A DNA stretch of 64,000 bases from Algimonas ampicilliniresistens (GTDB taxonomy: Bacteria > Pseudomonadota > Alphaproteobacteria > Caulobacterales > Maricaulaceae), in contig NZ_BSNK01000002.1 of the NCBI RefSeq assembly GCF_030159955.1, forward strand, positions 868,001-932,000, given 5' to 3'. Position numbers and translations under genes: made by a program. Below are positions 52,390 through 63,379 of this stretch, in pieces. The notes beneath the pieces are model-generated. The model saw only the letters and a list, made by a program, of their open reading frames with translations. It was not told the DNA's origin and ran no database searches. Within the stretch, counting starts at the first letter, position 1. Every line of letters begins with the position of its first letter.

Positions 52390-53907
52390 TTAAAGGAATA
52401 GCTGCGTGGCCGGATTGTCTGTTTCTTCCCAGACCGGGAAACCGATTGCGCTTAAGCTTTCTTCTAAGGCAGATTTATCATCCTTGGGCAGTTGAAATCC
52501 GCAGAGGACATGTCCTTCGGCTGCGCCGTGATTGCGGTAGTGGAACAGGCTAATGTTCCACCGTGCATCCAGCGCGCTGAGGAATTGCCCCAAAGCGCCG
52601 GGACGTTCCGGAAACTCGACGCGGTAAAGGACTTCACGCATGGTCGTGTCCGGGTCTCCGCCAATCATATGACGAAGGTGCCGCTTGGCGAGACGATCAT
52701 TGGATAGATCCAGAGCGGCGACGTTGGCGGCGTTCAGATCATTCATGACATTGTCGCGTTCCGCCCCGGATTTGATCTTCAGTCCGACGAGAAGATGCGC
52801 CTGTGCGTCATTTTGGTAGCGGTAGGAAAATTCTGTCACGGCGCGGTGGCCGAGAGCTTCGACAAAGCGCTGAAATGCACCGCGTTGTTCCGGGATCGTC
52901 GCACCGAAGAGCATTTCTTCGCCTGCACCCAGTTCGGCCCGTTCAACCATATGACCGATCCGGTCGAAATTGACGTTGGCACCGGATACAGTCACGACAC
53001 AGTCACCATCGGGCGCGCGCCCATCGGCCACGTCGCGGCGCAAGGCCGCCAAGGCTACGGCACCCGCCGGTTCGACAACGGTTCGTGTTGCCTCGAAAAT
53101 ATCCCGGACTGCCGCGCAAATTTCATCGTTGGTGACAGTGACGCAATCATCGACCACGTCGCAACATAGCGCATAGGTCAACGTTCCAATGCGCCGAACG
53201 GCCACCCCGTCCGCAAAGCCGTCAACGTGGTCTAGATCGACGGGCTGCCCGGCGGCCATCGCAGCCTTGAGCGTAGCGGCCCCGAGGGGCTCAGCGGCGA
53301 CGATACGTGTGTCTGGCGACACAGATTTTGCGTAAGCCCCGATGCCGGAGACTAAACCACCACCGCCCGTACAGACATAAATAGCGTCAATTTTCCGCGT
53401 CGCTTGCTCAAAGATTTCTTTGGCGACGGTGCCCTGACCCGCAATCACGTCCAGCTCATCAAACGGGTGAATAAAGATTGCGCCTGATTTTTGTGAATGC
53501 TCGATGGCGGCGTCGCAAGCCTCATCATAATTGTCGCCGACCAAGCGTGTTTTGCCGCCCAGCGCTTCAACAGCCGCAACCTTAATCGTGGGGGTGGTGA
53601 CGGGCATGAAGATCAATGCATCAATGCCGTAATGGGCTGCGGCCTTGGCCACGCCTTGCGCGTGATTGCCGGCACTGGCGGCGCACACACCCTGTACCCG
53701 TGCGATTTCGCCTAAGCCCGCCATCCGGTTGGCGGCGCCTCTGATTTTGAACGAAAAAACGTCCTGCAAATCTTCGCGTTTGAGCCAGATGCGGCGGCCC
53801 AATTCACGGCTTAGCTTGGGAACGAGCTGAAGCGGTGTGCGGTGCGCCAGTTCATAAACTTGTGCGGCGTCGATGCGCGCGCGTAGATCATGGATGTCAT
53901 GTCGCAC
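52390..53907 (-). CDS. ilvA: Threonine ammonia-lyase, biosynthetic
   Basis: A 505-residue PLP enzyme that deaminates threonine to 2-oxobutanoate, the entry to isoleucine. The PLP Lys is in FSFKIRGAANRM and the phosphate-binding Gly-rich loop in CTGGGGLVSGIGAY. Two ACT-like regulatory repeats occupy the C-terminus (RGAFQRFVEAL and RPGALGQFLSAL) and it ends NPATQLFL, so isoleucine feedback is expected. I prefer GTG 53907, which overlaps the leuB end by 11 nt; TTG/ATG-type starts up to 53970 are in frame but would add only unconserved residues. It is the last gene of the BCAA operon. Confidence 0.93.
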   Translation of the reverse strand: MRHDIHDLRARIDAAQVYELAHRTPLQLVPKLSRELGRRIWLKREDLQDVFSFKIRGAANRMAGLGEIARVQGVCAASAGNHAQGVAKAAAHYGIDALIFMPVTTPTIKVAAVEALGGKTRLVGDNYDEACDAAIEHSQKSGAIFIHPFDELDVIAGQGTVAKEIFEQATRKIDAIYVCTGGGGLVSGIGAYAKSVSPDTRIVAAEPLGAATLKAAMAAGQPVDLDHVDGFADGVAVRRIGTLTYALCCDVVDDCVTVTNDEICAAVRDIFEATRTVVEPAGAVALAALRRDVADGRAPDGDCVVTVSGANVNFDRIGHMVERAELGAGEEMLFGATIPEQRGAFQRFVEALGHRAVTEFSYRYQNDAQAHLLVGLKIKSGAERDNVMNDLNAANVAALDLSNDRLAKRHLRHMIGGDPDTTMREVLYRVEFPERPGALGQFLSALDARWNISLFHYRNHGAAEGHVLCGFQLPKDDKSALEESLSAIGFPVWEETDNPATQLFL

Positions 53908-54970
53908 GACGGACCCGATCTGCGATCTGCGATCCAACCTGATCGGTGGATAGGGTTCCACCCAGATCACCGGTCACGTCGCCAGAGGCCAGAGCCTGTT
54001 CGACCGCGGTTTCGATGGCAGCGGCTTCTGGGTTCAGTCCGAAGGACAAGCGCAGCATCCAAGCCGCCGACAGGATCATCGCGAGCGGGTTGGCCTTCCC
54101 TTGACCCGCAATGTCGGGCGCGCTGCCGTGGATCGGTTCGAACATGCCGACGACCCTTTGGTCCTCTCTGGCATCAGAAAGAGAGGCTGACGGGATCACG
54201 CCCATCGACCCACACAGGACAGACGCTTCATCGGTCAAAATATCGCCGAACATATTTTCTGTTAGCACCACATCGAACGCCGTCGGCCGGGTCAGCATAT
54301 GCATGGTCATCGCGTCAACGAGGAGGTGTTCCAATTCGACCTGTGGATACCGGCTCGCCACGCGTTCAACCGTTTCGCGCCAAAGGCGGGAGGTTTCCAA
54401 CACGTTGGATTTGTCGACTGATGTGACCTTCTTGCGGCGGGTCATCGCCAGGTCAAACGCCTTAATCGCAATACGCTCGACTTCGGACTCAGAGTAGCGG
54501 CACTCATCATAAGCGCCTTCCGCATCACGACCTTTTTTGCCGAAATAGATGCCCCCGGTGAGTTCGCGCATGACGACGAAGTCTGTCCCTTCCAGCCGGT
54601 CCCGCTTGAGCGGGGCGCGGTCGAGCAGGGCTTCATAGGGCTTGCAGGGGCGGATATTGGCGTAAAGGTTCAGGCGCTTTCGTAGCGGCAGAAGCGCGCC
54701 CAATTCAGGCCGATCCGCGCCTTTGAGATGATCCCATTTCGGACCTCCGACCGCACCGAGCAGCACAGCTCCTGTGCGCTGGCAGGACTCAAAACTTGTC
54801 TCGGGCAAGGGTTTTTCGCCGGCATCAATCGCCGCCCCGCCAACGAGATGGTGTTCGGCCTCTAACGTATGACCAAATCTCTGAGTGGTCGCTTGGAGCA
54901 CAGCCATCGCTGCTGCGCCAACTTCCGGACCGATCCCGTCACCGGGCAGATAGGTGAATTGGATATTCAT
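53897..54970 (-). CDS. leuB: 3-isopropylmalate dehydrogenase
   Basis: A 357-residue NAD-dependent enzyme that oxidises and decarboxylates 3-isopropylmalate to 2-oxoisocaproate in leucine synthesis. LPGDGIGPEV at the start, ELTGGIYFG, VDKSNVLETSRLWR and GSAPDIAGQGKANPLAMILSAAWML are the family signatures. It overlaps leuD by 4 nt upstream and ilvA by 11 nt downstream. Confidence 0.96.
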   Translation of the reverse strand: MNIQFTYLPGDGIGPEVGAAAMAVLQATTQRFGHTLEAEHHLVGGAAIDAGEKPLPETSFESCQRTGAVLLGAVGGPKWDHLKGADRPELGALLPLRKRLNLYANIRPCKPYEALLDRAPLKRDRLEGTDFVVMRELTGGIYFGKKGRDAEGAYDECRYSESEVERIAIKAFDLAMTRRKKVTSVDKSNVLETSRLWRETVERVASRYPQVELEHLLVDAMTMHMLTRPTAFDVVLTENMFGDILTDEASVLCGSMGVIPSASLSDAREDQRVVGMFEPIHGSAPDIAGQGKANPLAMILSAAWMLRLSFGLNPEAAAIETAVEQALASGDVTGDLGGTLSTDQVGSQIADRVRRAT

Positions 54971-55551
54971 TTGCCGAGCCGTTCTTCGTAATCGGAAATT
55001 GCGCTCACTTGTCCGTCTAGATAACCAAGTTCGTCCACGCCTTCGATCAGGCAGTGGGCCGAAAAATCATCGACATCAAAACGGTACGTACCGCCATTGC
55101 CGGGCAGGCGGACTTCGCGGCGGATCAAATCGACGGCCACATCTGCGCCTGGATGATCGAGCAGCCATTGATGTGCGCCTTTTTCGATCACGATGGGCAG
55201 CAGTCCATTCTTCACTGCATTTGAGCGGAAAATATCGGCGATTTCGCTGCTGATGACAACGCGAAAGCCGTAATCCGTCAGCGCCCAAGGCGCGTGTTCA
55301 CGCGAGCTGCCGCAACCGAAATTATGGCCACCGACGAGGATTTGCGAAGCTTTTGCGGCTTCACCATTCAACTCATGGTCTGTTTCCGATCCGTCCTCAG
55401 CATAGCGCCAGTCATTAAAGGCGTGTTTGCCGAGGCCGTCGCGCGAGGTGACCGTCAGGAACCGCGCCGGAATGATTTGGTCCGTATCGATATTCTCCGC
55501 CGGAAGAACAACCGTGCGGGAGGTGAGAGTGGTGAGGGGGGCGTTGCTCAT
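54967..55551 (-). CDS. leuD: 3-isopropylmalate dehydratase small subunit
   Basis: A 194-residue swivel-domain subunit that completes the active site of Leu[14 protein letters not shown] near residue 20 and [18 protein letters not shown] near residue 73 are diagnostic. It overlaps leuC and leuB by 4 nt each (ATGA), so the three products are translated in a coupled way. The normal stoichiometry is one LeuD per LeuC. Confidence 0.96.
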   Translation of the reverse strand: MSNAPLTTLTSRTVVLPAENIDTDQIIPARFLTVTSRDGLGKHAFNDWRYAEDGSETDHELNGEAAKASQILVGGHNFGCGSSREHAPWALTDYGFRVVISSEIADIFRSNAVKNGLLPIVIEKGAHQWLLDHPGADVAVDLIRREVRLPGNGGTYRFDVDDFSAHCLIEGVDELGYLDGQVSAISDYEERLGK

Positions 55552-56945
55552 GATGCTAACCCCGCAACACTGGTTACAACGCCGGCGATAGCGCTTGCTG
55601 CGGCTGTCTCCGGGCTGGCTAGAACGGTGCGGGCGCCGGGACCTTGACGGCCTGCGAAATTGCGGTTGCTCGTGCTCACCACCAGCTCGCCCGGTGCAGC
55701 CTTGTCACCATTCATAGCGATGCACATGGAGCATCCCGGTTCGCGCCATTCCGCACCGGAAGCCATGATGATCTCGTGTAGACCTTCAGCTTCGGCCGCT
55801 GCTTTGACGCTCTCACTGCCGGGGACAACAATTGCGCGAACACTTGTCGCAACGGTCCGGCCTGACAGAATGTTCGCGGCAGCGCGCATGTCTTCTAGGC
55901 GGGCATTAGTGCAAGAGCCGATAAAGACACGGTCAACACGTTGCCCGGCCATGGTCTGACCAGCCGTGACTTGCATATAGCTGAGCGCTTTTTCGTCAGC
56001 TTCATTGGCAGGGTTTGGAATGGGCGCGTCAATCGGCGCAGCCATGCCGGGATGCGTGCCATAGGTCGCCATCGGACGAATTGTTGCAGCGTCCATGCGC
56101 ACGATCTTGTCGAACGTCGCGCCCTCATCGGTTGTCAACTTACGCCATTGATCGACAGCCGCATCGAAATCCTCTGGTGAATGCGGTCTCCCGCGCAGGA
56201 AATCGAACGTTGTCTCATCCGGCGCAATCAAGCCGCAGCGTGCGCCCGCCTCAATGCTCATATTGCAGACGGTCATTCGGCCTGCCATGCTCATTTCTTC
56301 GAATACAGTACCGCGATATTCCAAGGCATAGCCCGTACCGCCGCCGACACCGATTTCGGCAATGATCGCCAAGATTACATCTTTGGGCGTCACGCCGTCG
56401 ACAAGCTCACCCGTCAGTTCGATCGCCATTGTCTTTGGTTTGCGCATAAGCAAACATTGCGTGGCCAGCACATGGCCGACCTGGGTCGTGCCGATGCCAA
56501 AAGCGATAGCCCCAAACGCGCCATGTGTGGAGGTATGGCTGTCGCCGCAAACAATGGTCATGCCGGGCTGCGTCGCGCCAAGTTCTGGCCCCATGACGTG
56601 CACAACCCCGCGATTGTCACTGTCCCAACCATGCGTTTCGACACCGTGCTCTGCTGTGTTGGCGAGTAGGGTCGCGACCTGAGTCTTGGCTTGCGCGTTG
56701 ACATAAAGCGGCGCGCCGTCCTCGTCCTTCAAGGTCGGCGTCGAATGGTCGATTGTCGCGAGCGTCCTGTCAGGGCGACGCACGGGCAGGTTCCGGTCGC
56801 GTAAGACGGTGAAGGCCTGCGGGCTGGTGACTTCATGGATCAAATGCAAGTCGATATAGAGCGTCGCCGGATTGGCCGCCGCTTCCGGCGTCACCACATG
56901 CGCGTCCCAGATTTTGTCGAAGAGCGTTAGAGGGTTACTGGCCAT
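55548..56945 (-). CDS. leuC: 3-isopropylmalate dehydratase large subunit
   Basis: A 465-residue aconitase-family enzyme that isomerises 2- to 3-isopropylmalate. The 4Fe-4S ligands are visible: Cys in [16 protein letters not shown] and the pair in [30 protein letters not shown] is a substrate-binding block. It begins 1 nt after the leuA stop codon and overlaps leuD. Confidence 0.96.
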   Translation of the reverse strand: MASNPLTLFDKIWDAHVVTPEAAANPATLYIDLHLIHEVTSPQAFTVLRDRNLPVRRPDRTLATIDHSTPTLKDEDGAPLYVNAQAKTQVATLLANTAEHGVETHGWDSDNRGVVHVMGPELGATQPGMTIVCGDSHTSTHGAFGAIAFGIGTTQVGHVLATQCLLMRKPKTMAIELTGELVDGVTPKDVILAIIAEIGVGGGTGYALEYRGTVFEEMSMAGRMTVCNMSIEAGARCGLIAPDETTFDFLRGRPHSPEDFDAAVDQWRKLTTDEGATFDKIVRMDAATIRPMATYGTHPGMAAPIDAPIPNPANEADEKALSYMQVTAGQTMAGQRVDRVFIGSCTNARLEDMRAAANILSGRTVATSVRAIVVPGSESVKAAAEAEGLHEIIMASGAEWREPGCSMCIAMNGDKAAPGELVVSTSNRNFAGRQGPGARTVLASPETAAASAIAGVVTSVAGLAS

Positions 56946-56946
56946 A

Positions 56947-58494
56947 TCAGTGCTGCGCCGCGATGGAGGCCTGACGCACGGTGCGCCGCTCGACGCGGTT
57001 GATCACGTCCAGATAGGCCCGGGCCGAGGCGAGAACGGTGTCCGTGCTGGCGCCCCGCCCCTGATAAGTTTCAAACTCGGTTGCGACGCGCACGGTGGCT
57101 TCAGCCATCGCATCTTCACCGCCCGACACGGAGGTCACAGCGTAATGTTCTAGCGTCATTGGTGTGTCGGTAATCCGGCTAATCGCGTCGAACACGGCGT
57201 TCATCGGCCCGGCCATTTCGGAGACATGCGTTTGGGTACGTCCATCCTTGTGTTTTAATGCCACCGTGGCCTTGGGCATACGGTGCTCGTCCGATCCAGC
57301 GGAGACATAAAGGCTCTCAATTTCCCAAGGGCCAACGGACCCAACCGCTTCGCCCAACACCAACGCTTCAATATCGCTGTCGAAGACTTCCTTCTTGGCA
57401 TCTGCCAATTCTTTGAAGGCGACGAAGATGGATTGAAGCTGATTGTCCGACAGGGTGAAGCCGAGCTTTTCAGCCCGGTTCTTCAAGGCGGCGCGTCCGG
57501 AATGTTTGCCGAGCACAAGGTTGTCCGTGGATACGCCGACATGTTCCGGCTTCATGATCTCATAGGTTTCGCGATTGGCGAGCACACCATGCTGGTGGAT
57601 ACCGCTCTCATGCGCGAAGGCGTTTTTACCGACGATGGCCTTGTTGCGCGGGACGGCATTGCCTGTGATCGCGGCGAGGAGTTTGGACGCGCCGTAGATC
57701 CCCTCGGTGCGAACCCGTGTGTCGATACCGAAAAAGTCGCGCCGCGTGCGTAGCGCCATGACGACTTCTTCCATCGCGCAATTACCTGCCCGTTCGCCGA
57801 TACCGTTGAGTGCGCATTCGACTTGGCGCGCGCCGCCGCGCACAGCAGCAAGGCTATTGGCAACCGCCAAGCCCAGATCGTCGTGGCAGTGGGCCGAGAA
57901 GATCACATCATCTGCGCCTTCGACTTCGGTCGTGAGGAATTGGAACAAATCGGTGATTTCTTCCGGCGTTGTGTACCCGACCGTGTCCGGGATATTGATC
58001 GTGCTTGCGCCCGCTTGGATAGCGGCTTCGACAACGCGTTTCAGATAGTCGCGTTCTGTGCGGATCGCGTCTTCACAGGAAAACTCGACATCATCCGTAT
58101 ATTGCCGGGCGAGTTCAATCGCGGCGATGGCGCGGCGGACAATCTCGTCCTTATCCATCTTCAACTTGAACTCGCGGTGCAGCGGGGAGGTCGCAATGAA
58201 GGTGTGGATGCGGCCGGATCGGGCAGGCTTAATGGCTTCGCCCGATGCCCGGATATCGCCCTCATTGCAGCGCGCAAGCGAGCAGACGGTGGCTTCCGTG
58301 ACCATTTCTGCAATGGCTTTGATGCCCTCGAAATCACCGGGAGAAGCGGCGGCGAAGCCCGCTTCAATCACGTCTACGCGCAGACCTTCAAGTGCCTCGG
58401 CCATAGCGAGCTTTTGTCCCGCGCTCATGGAAAAGCCAGGGGCTTGCTCACCGTCGCGCAAGGTCGTGTCGAATATCTTTACGCGATCGGTCAT
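56947..58494 (-). CDS. leuA: 2-isopropylmalate synthase
   Basis: A 515-residue enzyme that condenses acetyl-CoA with 2-oxoisovalerate, the first committed step of leucine synthesis. The TIM barrel starts [16 protein letters not shown], has [17 protein letters not shown] (metal His pair) and [15 protein letters not shown], then [11 protein letters not shown]. The C-terminal regulatory domain (residues about 395-515) that binds leucine is present. Its start overlaps ilvN by 4 nt. Confidence 0.96.
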   Translation of the reverse strand: MTDRVKIFDTTLRDGEQAPGFSMSAGQKLAMAEALEGLRVDVIEAGFAAASPGDFEGIKAIAEMVTEATVCSLARCNEGDIRASGEAIKPARSGRIHTFIATSPLHREFKLKMDKDEIVRRAIAAIELARQYTDDVEFSCEDAIRTERDYLKRVVEAAIQAGASTINIPDTVGYTTPEEITDLFQFLTTEVEGADDVIFSAHCHDDLGLAVANSLAAVRGGARQVECALNGIGERAGNCAMEEVVMALRTRRDFFGIDTRVRTEGIYGASKLLAAITGNAVPRNKAIVGKNAFAHESGIHQHGVLANRETYEIMKPEHVGVSTDNLVLGKHSGRAALKNRAEKLGFTLSDNQLQSIFVAFKELADAKKEVFDSDIEALVLGEAVGSVGPWEIESLYVSAGSDEHRMPKATVALKHKDGRTQTHVSEMAGPMNAVFDAISRITDTPMTLEHYAVTSVSGGEDAMAEATVRVATEFETYQGRGASTDTVLASARAYLDVINRVERRTVRQASIAAQH

Positions 58495-58793
58495 GCCCGC
58501 TCCGCCCGTTTTCGACGTCCAACTTTCTCTGCGCTGACGACATTATAAAGCCGTTCCAATTGTTTGCAGAGAATGTCGAGATTGCGCGGTCCGCCAATAT
58601 CCTCGATCCGTACCAGCAAATCGAAATCCCCATCGACGCGCTGCGTACAGTGGACATCGCGATAATCGTAACCACGCCGTTCAATCGTGCCGAGTGTTCG
58701 CAGCAGCGTGCCAGAGACATCATGCAGCACGACCTTGAGCGTGCCTGACACGCCGGAGGATTCGAAGGTTTTATCGCGTTGAAGTTCAGTCAT
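58491..58793 (-). CDS. ilvN: Acetolactate synthase small (regulatory) subunit, short form
   Basis: A 100-residue protein with one ACT domain (about residues 20-80: LKVVLHDVSGTLLRTLGTIERRGYDYRDVHCTQR) and a short basic tail. Typical alphaproteobacterial IlvH/IlvN subunits are about 160-190 residues with a second C-terminal domain, which is absent here; the size is closer to E. coli IlvN or IlvM. It starts one base after the ilvB stop codon and overlaps leuA. The single ACT domain is expected to bind valine. Confidence 0.8.
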   Translation of the reverse strand: MTELQRDKTFESSGVSGTLKVVLHDVSGTLLRTLGTIERRGYDYRDVHCTQRVDGDFDLLVRIEDIGGPRNLDILCKQLERLYNVVSAEKVGRRKRAERA

Positions 58794-58794
58794 T

Positions 58795-60522
58795 CTACCG
58801 CTCCATCATGTCGGCATTGGAGCGCCCTGGCGGGACGAGCGGCCAGACATTTTCCATTGTGTCGATTTTGACGTGCATCAGGATCGGGCCGTCTGCCGCC
58901 AGCAGGCGATCAATGCCAGCATCGACTTCGCTGCGCTCACGCACGACAAAGCTCTCAACCCGGAAGGCTTCAGCAACCTTGGAGAATTCCGGATTATCGT
59001 CCAAATTCACTTCGGAATAATTCTGTTCGAAAAAGACTTCCTGCCACTGCCGCACCATGCCGAGCGCGCTATTATCCAGGAGCACAATTTTGAGCGGGAT
59101 TCCGTAGCGGTGCAGCGTTTGCAGCTCTTGGATATTCATCATGATCGAGCCGTCACCTGAGACGGTGATCACAGTTCGGTCGGGTGCGCCAAGTTTTGCG
59201 CCGAGCCCAGCTGGCAGGCCGAAGCCCATCGTGCCGAGGCCGCCGGATGTGATGTGATCTTTCGGGTCATCGAAATAGCAATGCTGCGCGACCCACATTT
59301 GGTGCTGGCCCACGTCGCAGGTGAAAATCGCGCTATCGGGTGCGCGGCGCGATAGATCATGCAGCAATTTGGGCGCGTAAACACCGTTGCCGGGCGCGTC
59401 ATAATCCCACTCATACATGGACCGACGCGAATAGCAGAGCTCTCGCCATGGTTCGATCTGCGCTTTCTCATAGGGCTCGTCTTTGAATGGATCGAGCGCA
59501 GAGAGGTTCTTTTTCAAACTGCCATCGAGGAACACATCGGCGCGGCGTAGCTTATCGATTTCCGCCACGTCGATATCCATATGGATGACTTTTGCGCCCG
59601 GCGCGAATGTGTCGAGCTTGCCCGTGGCACGGTCATCAAACCGTGCGCCTGCGACGATCAGTAAGTCACATTCCTGTACCGCATAGTTGGCGGCTTTAAG
59701 ACCATGCATGCCGAGCATGCCGAGATAGTGCGGATGATCTGACGGCAATGAGCCCAGTCCCTTTAGGGTTGAGACAACAGGAATTTCGGTGCGTTCGACC
59801 AACTCGCGCAGCTCCGCCACGCCGTCGCCTTGGGCGATGCCGCCACCAATATAGAAGAGTGGACGTTCCGCCGCGCGGATCAGAGTTTCGGCGCGCGAGA
59901 TATTTTCCGACGTGCCCATTTCTGGTTTGACCTTAGGATAAGGTCGCCAGCGATGACGCTCGGTCGTGACAGCATTGGCGACGTCTTTGGGCAAGTCGAT
60001 CAGCACCGGACCGGGACGACCTTCGCCCGCGATAAAGTAGGCTTCCGCGACCATGCCCGGAATATCCGCCGGGTCGCGCGCAATATAGCTATGCTTCACA
60101 ATCGGCATGGTGATGCCGACAATGTCGACTTCTTGAAACGCGTCCGTGCCCATCAGATCGGACGGGACCTGACCGGTGATAAAGACGACCGGAACCGAGT
60201 CTAGATAGGCGTCCGCGATAGCGGTGACGAGGTTGGTCGCGCCCGGTCCTGATGTCGCCAGCGCCGTGCCGACCTTGCCCGTTGCCCGCGCATAACCGAT
60301 GGCTGCCATGCCGCAGCCTTGCTCATGACGGCAGAGAATATGTGTCAGGGACGTGCGTGGCAGCACATCATAGACAGGCATGATCGCCCCGCCGGGATAG
60401 CCGAAAATCAGATCGACGCCCTGCGCCTCGATCGCTTCGAGGAGAAGCTGCGCGCCGGATTTCGGCGCACGATTCTCAAAGATCTCGGTCTGTTGCTTGG
60501 CGAACTGGGTAGCAGTCGTCAT
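58795..60522 (-). CDS. ilvB: Acetolactate synthase large (catalytic) subunit
   Basis: A 575-residue ThDP enzyme that forms 2-acetolactate and 2-aceto-2-hydroxybutyrate, the shared step of valine, leucine and isoleucine synthesis. HEQGCGMAAIGYARATG carries the ThDP-activating Glu, GPGATNLVTAIADAYLDSVP is family-typical, and GDGSIMMNIQELQTL is the ThDP/Mg motif. AGGAAG precedes the ATG. A 71-nt gap separates it from ilvC. Confidence 0.95.
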   Translation of the reverse strand: MTTATQFAKQQTEIFENRAPKSGAQLLLEAIEAQGVDLIFGYPGGAIMPVYDVLPRTSLTHILCRHEQGCGMAAIGYARATGKVGTALATSGPGATNLVTAIADAYLDSVPVVFITGQVPSDLMGTDAFQEVDIVGITMPIVKHSYIARDPADIPGMVAEAYFIAGEGRPGPVLIDLPKDVANAVTTERHRWRPYPKVKPEMGTSENISRAETLIRAAERPLFYIGGGIAQGDGVAELRELVERTEIPVVSTLKGLGSLPSDHPHYLGMLGMHGLKAANYAVQECDLLIVAGARFDDRATGKLDTFAPGAKVIHMDIDVAEIDKLRRADVFLDGSLKKNLSALDPFKDEPYEKAQIEPWRELCYSRRSMYEWDYDAPGNGVYAPKLLHDLSRRAPDSAIFTCDVGQHQMWVAQHCYFDDPKDHITSGGLGTMGFGLPAGLGAKLGAPDRTVITVSGDGSIMMNIQELQTLHRYGIPLKIVLLDNSALGMVRQWQEVFFEQNYSEVNLDDNPEFSKVAEAFRVESFVVRERSEVDAGIDRLLAADGPILMHVKIDTMENVWPLVPPGRSNADMMER

Positions 60523-60593
60523 TTTATCTTCCTGTCAGGCCTTGGGCCTTCCGCGCCTTTGCGATCATTCACAAAGGGCGAAATTTCAACCGA

Positions 60594-61619
60594 CTAGTTC
60601 TTATCCTTGTCGATGATTTTGTTGGCGGCGATCCACGGCATCATTTCGCGCAACTGGCCACCAATCTGTTCGATCTGGTGCTCTTCCATGTTGCGGCGGC
60701 GGGCGGTCATGGATGGATACCCCATGGCGCCTTCGATGATGAAGTTCTTGGCATAAGTGCCGTCTTGAATGTCCTTCAGCGCCTTGCGCATGGCAGTGCG
60801 AGAGCTTTCATTCACAACCGCTTCGCCGGTCACATATTCCCCAAATTCCGCATTGTTGGAGATCGAGTAATTCATGTTGGCAATGCCGCCTTCATAGATC
60901 AGATCGACGATCAGCTTGGTCTCATGCAGGCACTCGAAATAGGCCAGCTCTGGCGGATAACCGCCTTCGACCAAGGTTTCGAAACCCATCTTAATCAACT
61001 CGACAATACCGCCGCAAAGCACGGCCTGCTCGCCGAATAGATCGGTTTCAGTTTCGTCCTTGAAGGTGGTGTAGATGATCGCTGTGCGACCACCGCCAAT
61101 AGCCGAGGCGTAGGACTTCGCTGTCTCAAGCGCCGCTCCGCCATTGGCGTCTTGCGCCACAGCGATCAGATCGGGAATGCCGCGGCCATTCGTGAATTCG
61201 TTGCGAACCGTATGGCCGGGCGCTTTGGGCGCCACCATGATTACGTCGAGGTCGCGGCGCGGAATGATCTGGCCGTAATGGACGGCGAAACCGTGACCAA
61301 AGGCGAGTGTTGCGCCTTCCTTGATATTGGGTTCGATATCTTCGCGATAGATTTTAGCCTGCCATTCGTCCGGCGTCAGCACCATGACGACGTCTGCGCC
61401 TTTGACAGCATCGGCTGTGGCGAGGCTTTCGAGACCGTCCCGCTTGACCTTTTTATTGGTTGCGCTGCTCGGCTTCAGGCCGACAACGACATCGACGCCA
61501 CTATCATTCAGGTTCAGGGCATGGGCGCGGCCCTGACTGCCATAGCCCAGCACGGCGACGCGCTTGCCTTTGATGATATCAACGTCGCAATCTGCGTCGT
61601 AAAAAATTTCAATGCTCAT
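60594..61619 (-). CDS. ilvC: Ketol-acid reductoisomerase
   Basis: A 341-residue class I enzyme that isomerises and reduces acetohydroxy acids with [26 protein letters not shown] is the nucleotide fold; [11 protein letters not shown]-like [26 protein letters not shown] and [22 protein letters not shown] hold the metal-binding acidic residues. It starts 6 nt after the ilvD stop codon. The reductoisomerase is normal in length. Confidence 0.96.
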   Translation of the reverse strand: MSIEIFYDADCDVDIIKGKRVAVLGYGSQGRAHALNLNDSGVDVVVGLKPSSATNKKVKRDGLESLATADAVKGADVVMVLTPDEWQAKIYREDIEPNIKEGATLAFGHGFAVHYGQIIPRRDLDVIMVAPKAPGHTVRNEFTNGRGIPDLIAVAQDANGGAALETAKSYASAIGGGRTAIIYTTFKDETETDLFGEQAVLCGGIVELIKMGFETLVEGGYPPELAYFECLHETKLIVDLIYEGGIANMNYSISNNAEFGEYVTGEAVVNESSRTAMRKALKDIQDGTYAKNFIIEGAMGYPSMTARRRNMEEHQIEQIGGQLREMMPWIAANKIIDKDKN

Positions 61620-61625
61620 GGGAGT

Positions 61626-63296
61626 CTAGTCCTGTTGGAATGGGAAAGAGGTGACCGCGCCTTTGGACGCGCTGCCGACGAGTGCGGCGAATTTTGCGTA
61701 GGCACCGACTGTGTCGCGCGGGAGCGATGGTGCCCATCCCTCCGCGCGTGCTTTCAAGTCAGCGTCGACATTTATGGTTTGGGCTTCGACATCAATGGTG
61801 ATGAGATCGCCGTCTTGGACGAAAGCAATCGGCCCACCGTGAGCGGCTTCAGGGGCAACATGACCGATAACGAAGCCGTAGCTTGCGCCAGAGAAACGAC
61901 CGTCGGTAATTAATGCGACATGGTCGGCCAGATCCTGCCCAACGAGCGCCGCCGTCACGGCTAACATCTCGCGCATACCGGGTCCGCCGCGCGGGCCTTC
62001 ATTGCGAATGACGACAACGTCGCCTTTGTTAATGCCGTTATTTTGGACAACCTCGAAACAGGCTTCTTCGCTTTCGAATACGCGGGCGCGGCCTTCAAAA
62101 TAAAGCGCCCCGTGACCCGCGAGTTTCACAACACAGCCTTCGGGCGCGAGATCGCCATACAGAATACCGTAACCGCCCCGCGATTTGACGGGATCGTCAA
62201 AGGTTCGGACCACATCCTGTCCGGTTTTTTCGTCTGCGGCGGCAATTTCCGCGAAGAGTGAGAGGCCGCTGACTGTTGGTTGATCCGTGATCCGATCATC
62301 CGCGACCAAACGCTGTCCGATCAGGCCAGACCCGCCAGCCTCATACAGATCAAACGCCATATATTTGCCGCCTGGCTTCAGATCGCCAATGACGGGTGTG
62401 GTGCGACTGACATGGTCAAACGCATCAATGTTGAATTCTTCAACCTGCGCTTCGCTGGCGATAGCCAGAAGGTGCAAGATCGCATTGGTTGACGCGGCTG
62501 TCGCTGACAGCGCAATCGCTGCGTTCATCAGGCTGTCTTTGGTGATCATCTCTCGCGGCAAGCGGTTGTGTTTCACGCAATCCACGACACACATACCGGC
62601 ATCATAGGCCGCGCGGGTCTTATCTTCATGCACGGCGGGAATATCGTTTGTGCCCATGGGCGACAGGCCCAAGAAAGTCATCGCCATCGCCATACTATTG
62701 GCGGTGAACTGACCGCCACACGCACCTGCGCCGGGGCAGGCGGATTTCTCGATTTCGGTCAGTTCCTCTTCATCGATCAACCCTGCTGCGCAGGCCCCGA
62801 CCGCTTCGAAGACATCCTGAACTGACAGGTCACGACCCTTGTGACTTCCCGGCATAATCGAACCGCCATAGAGCACGACACCCGGCACATTCATGCGTGC
62901 CAATGCCATGCCCGCCGCTGGAATGGTTTTGTCGCAACCGACCAAAATGATGACACCATCGAGTGAGTGGCCGCGCACGGCCAACTCAATGGAATCGCAA
63001 ATGACTTCGCGGCTCATTAGTGAGGCCCGCATGCCGTCGCTACCCATCGTGATGCCGTCGGACACGGCGATGGAATTGAAATCGACGGGCGTGCCGCCTG
63101 CAGCCCGGATCCCCGCTCGAACAGGGATAGCCAGCTTATCCAGATGCATGTTGCACGGGCCCATATTGGTCCACGTATTGAACACGGCGATGATCGGCCC
63201 TTCGAAGGACTCGTCCGTCATACCGGAAGCCCGCAGCATGGCCCGCGCCGCAGAACGGTCTCGGCCAGTGACAATCGCGTCGGAACGCTTGCTCAT
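61626..63296 (-). CDS. ilvD: Dihydroxy-acid dehydratase
   Basis: A 556-residue Fe-S enzyme that dehydrates dihydroxy acids to 2-oxo acids. Three cluster Cys are visible: [22 protein letters not shown] and [16 protein letters not shown], the pattern of the 2Fe-2S type. Late motif: [21 protein letters not shown] start at ATG 63296 because AAGGGG lies 6 nt upstream; the frame is open to 63344 but would run into the terminator hairpin. It is the first enzyme gene of the BCAA operon and sits 33 nt behind the attenuator-like terminator. Confidence 0.95.
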   Translation of the reverse strand: MSKRSDAIVTGRDRSAARAMLRASGMTDESFEGPIIAVFNTWTNMGPCNMHLDKLAIPVRAGIRAAGGTPVDFNSIAVSDGITMGSDGMRASLMSREVICDSIELAVRGHSLDGVIILVGCDKTIPAAGMALARMNVPGVVLYGGSIMPGSHKGRDLSVQDVFEAVGACAAGLIDEEELTEIEKSACPGAGACGGQFTANSMAMAMTFLGLSPMGTNDIPAVHEDKTRAAYDAGMCVVDCVKHNRLPREMITKDSLMNAAIALSATAASTNAILHLLAIASEAQVEEFNIDAFDHVSRTTPVIGDLKPGGKYMAFDLYEAGGSGLIGQRLVADDRITDQPTVSGLSLFAEIAAADEKTGQDVVRTFDDPVKSRGGYGILYGDLAPEGCVVKLAGHGALYFEGRARVFESEEACFEVVQNNGINKGDVVVIRNEGPRGGPGMREMLAVTAALVGQDLADHVALITDGRFSGASYGFVIGHVAPEAAHGGPIAFVQDGDLITIDVEAQTINVDADLKARAEGWAPSLPRDTVGAYAKFAALVGSASKGAVTSFPFQQD

Positions 63297-63328
63297 TTCC
63301 ATCCCCTTAACAGCCAGATGAACGCAAT

Positions 63329-63356
63329 AAAAAACCCGCCTCAAATGGGGCGGGTT
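63329..63356 (-). terminator. Terminator/attenuator between the leader ORF and ilvD
   Basis: On the minus strand: AACCCGCC (63356-63349), 8-nt loop, GGCGGGTT (63340-63333), then a T-run. The 5' arm with the preceding C (CAACCCGC, 63357-63350) is also perfectly complementary to GCGGGTTG (63390-63383) in the last leader codons, which gives an 8-bp antiterminator with a 25-nt loop. The two structures exclude each other. Confidence 0.8.
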
Positions 63357-63379
63357 GCTTGCTGGCTTAAGATACTCGC

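Noticed and set aside
57823-58548. A 241-codon plus-strand open frame
   Set aside because: It is a shadow of leuA, whose motifs on the minus strand are unmistakable.
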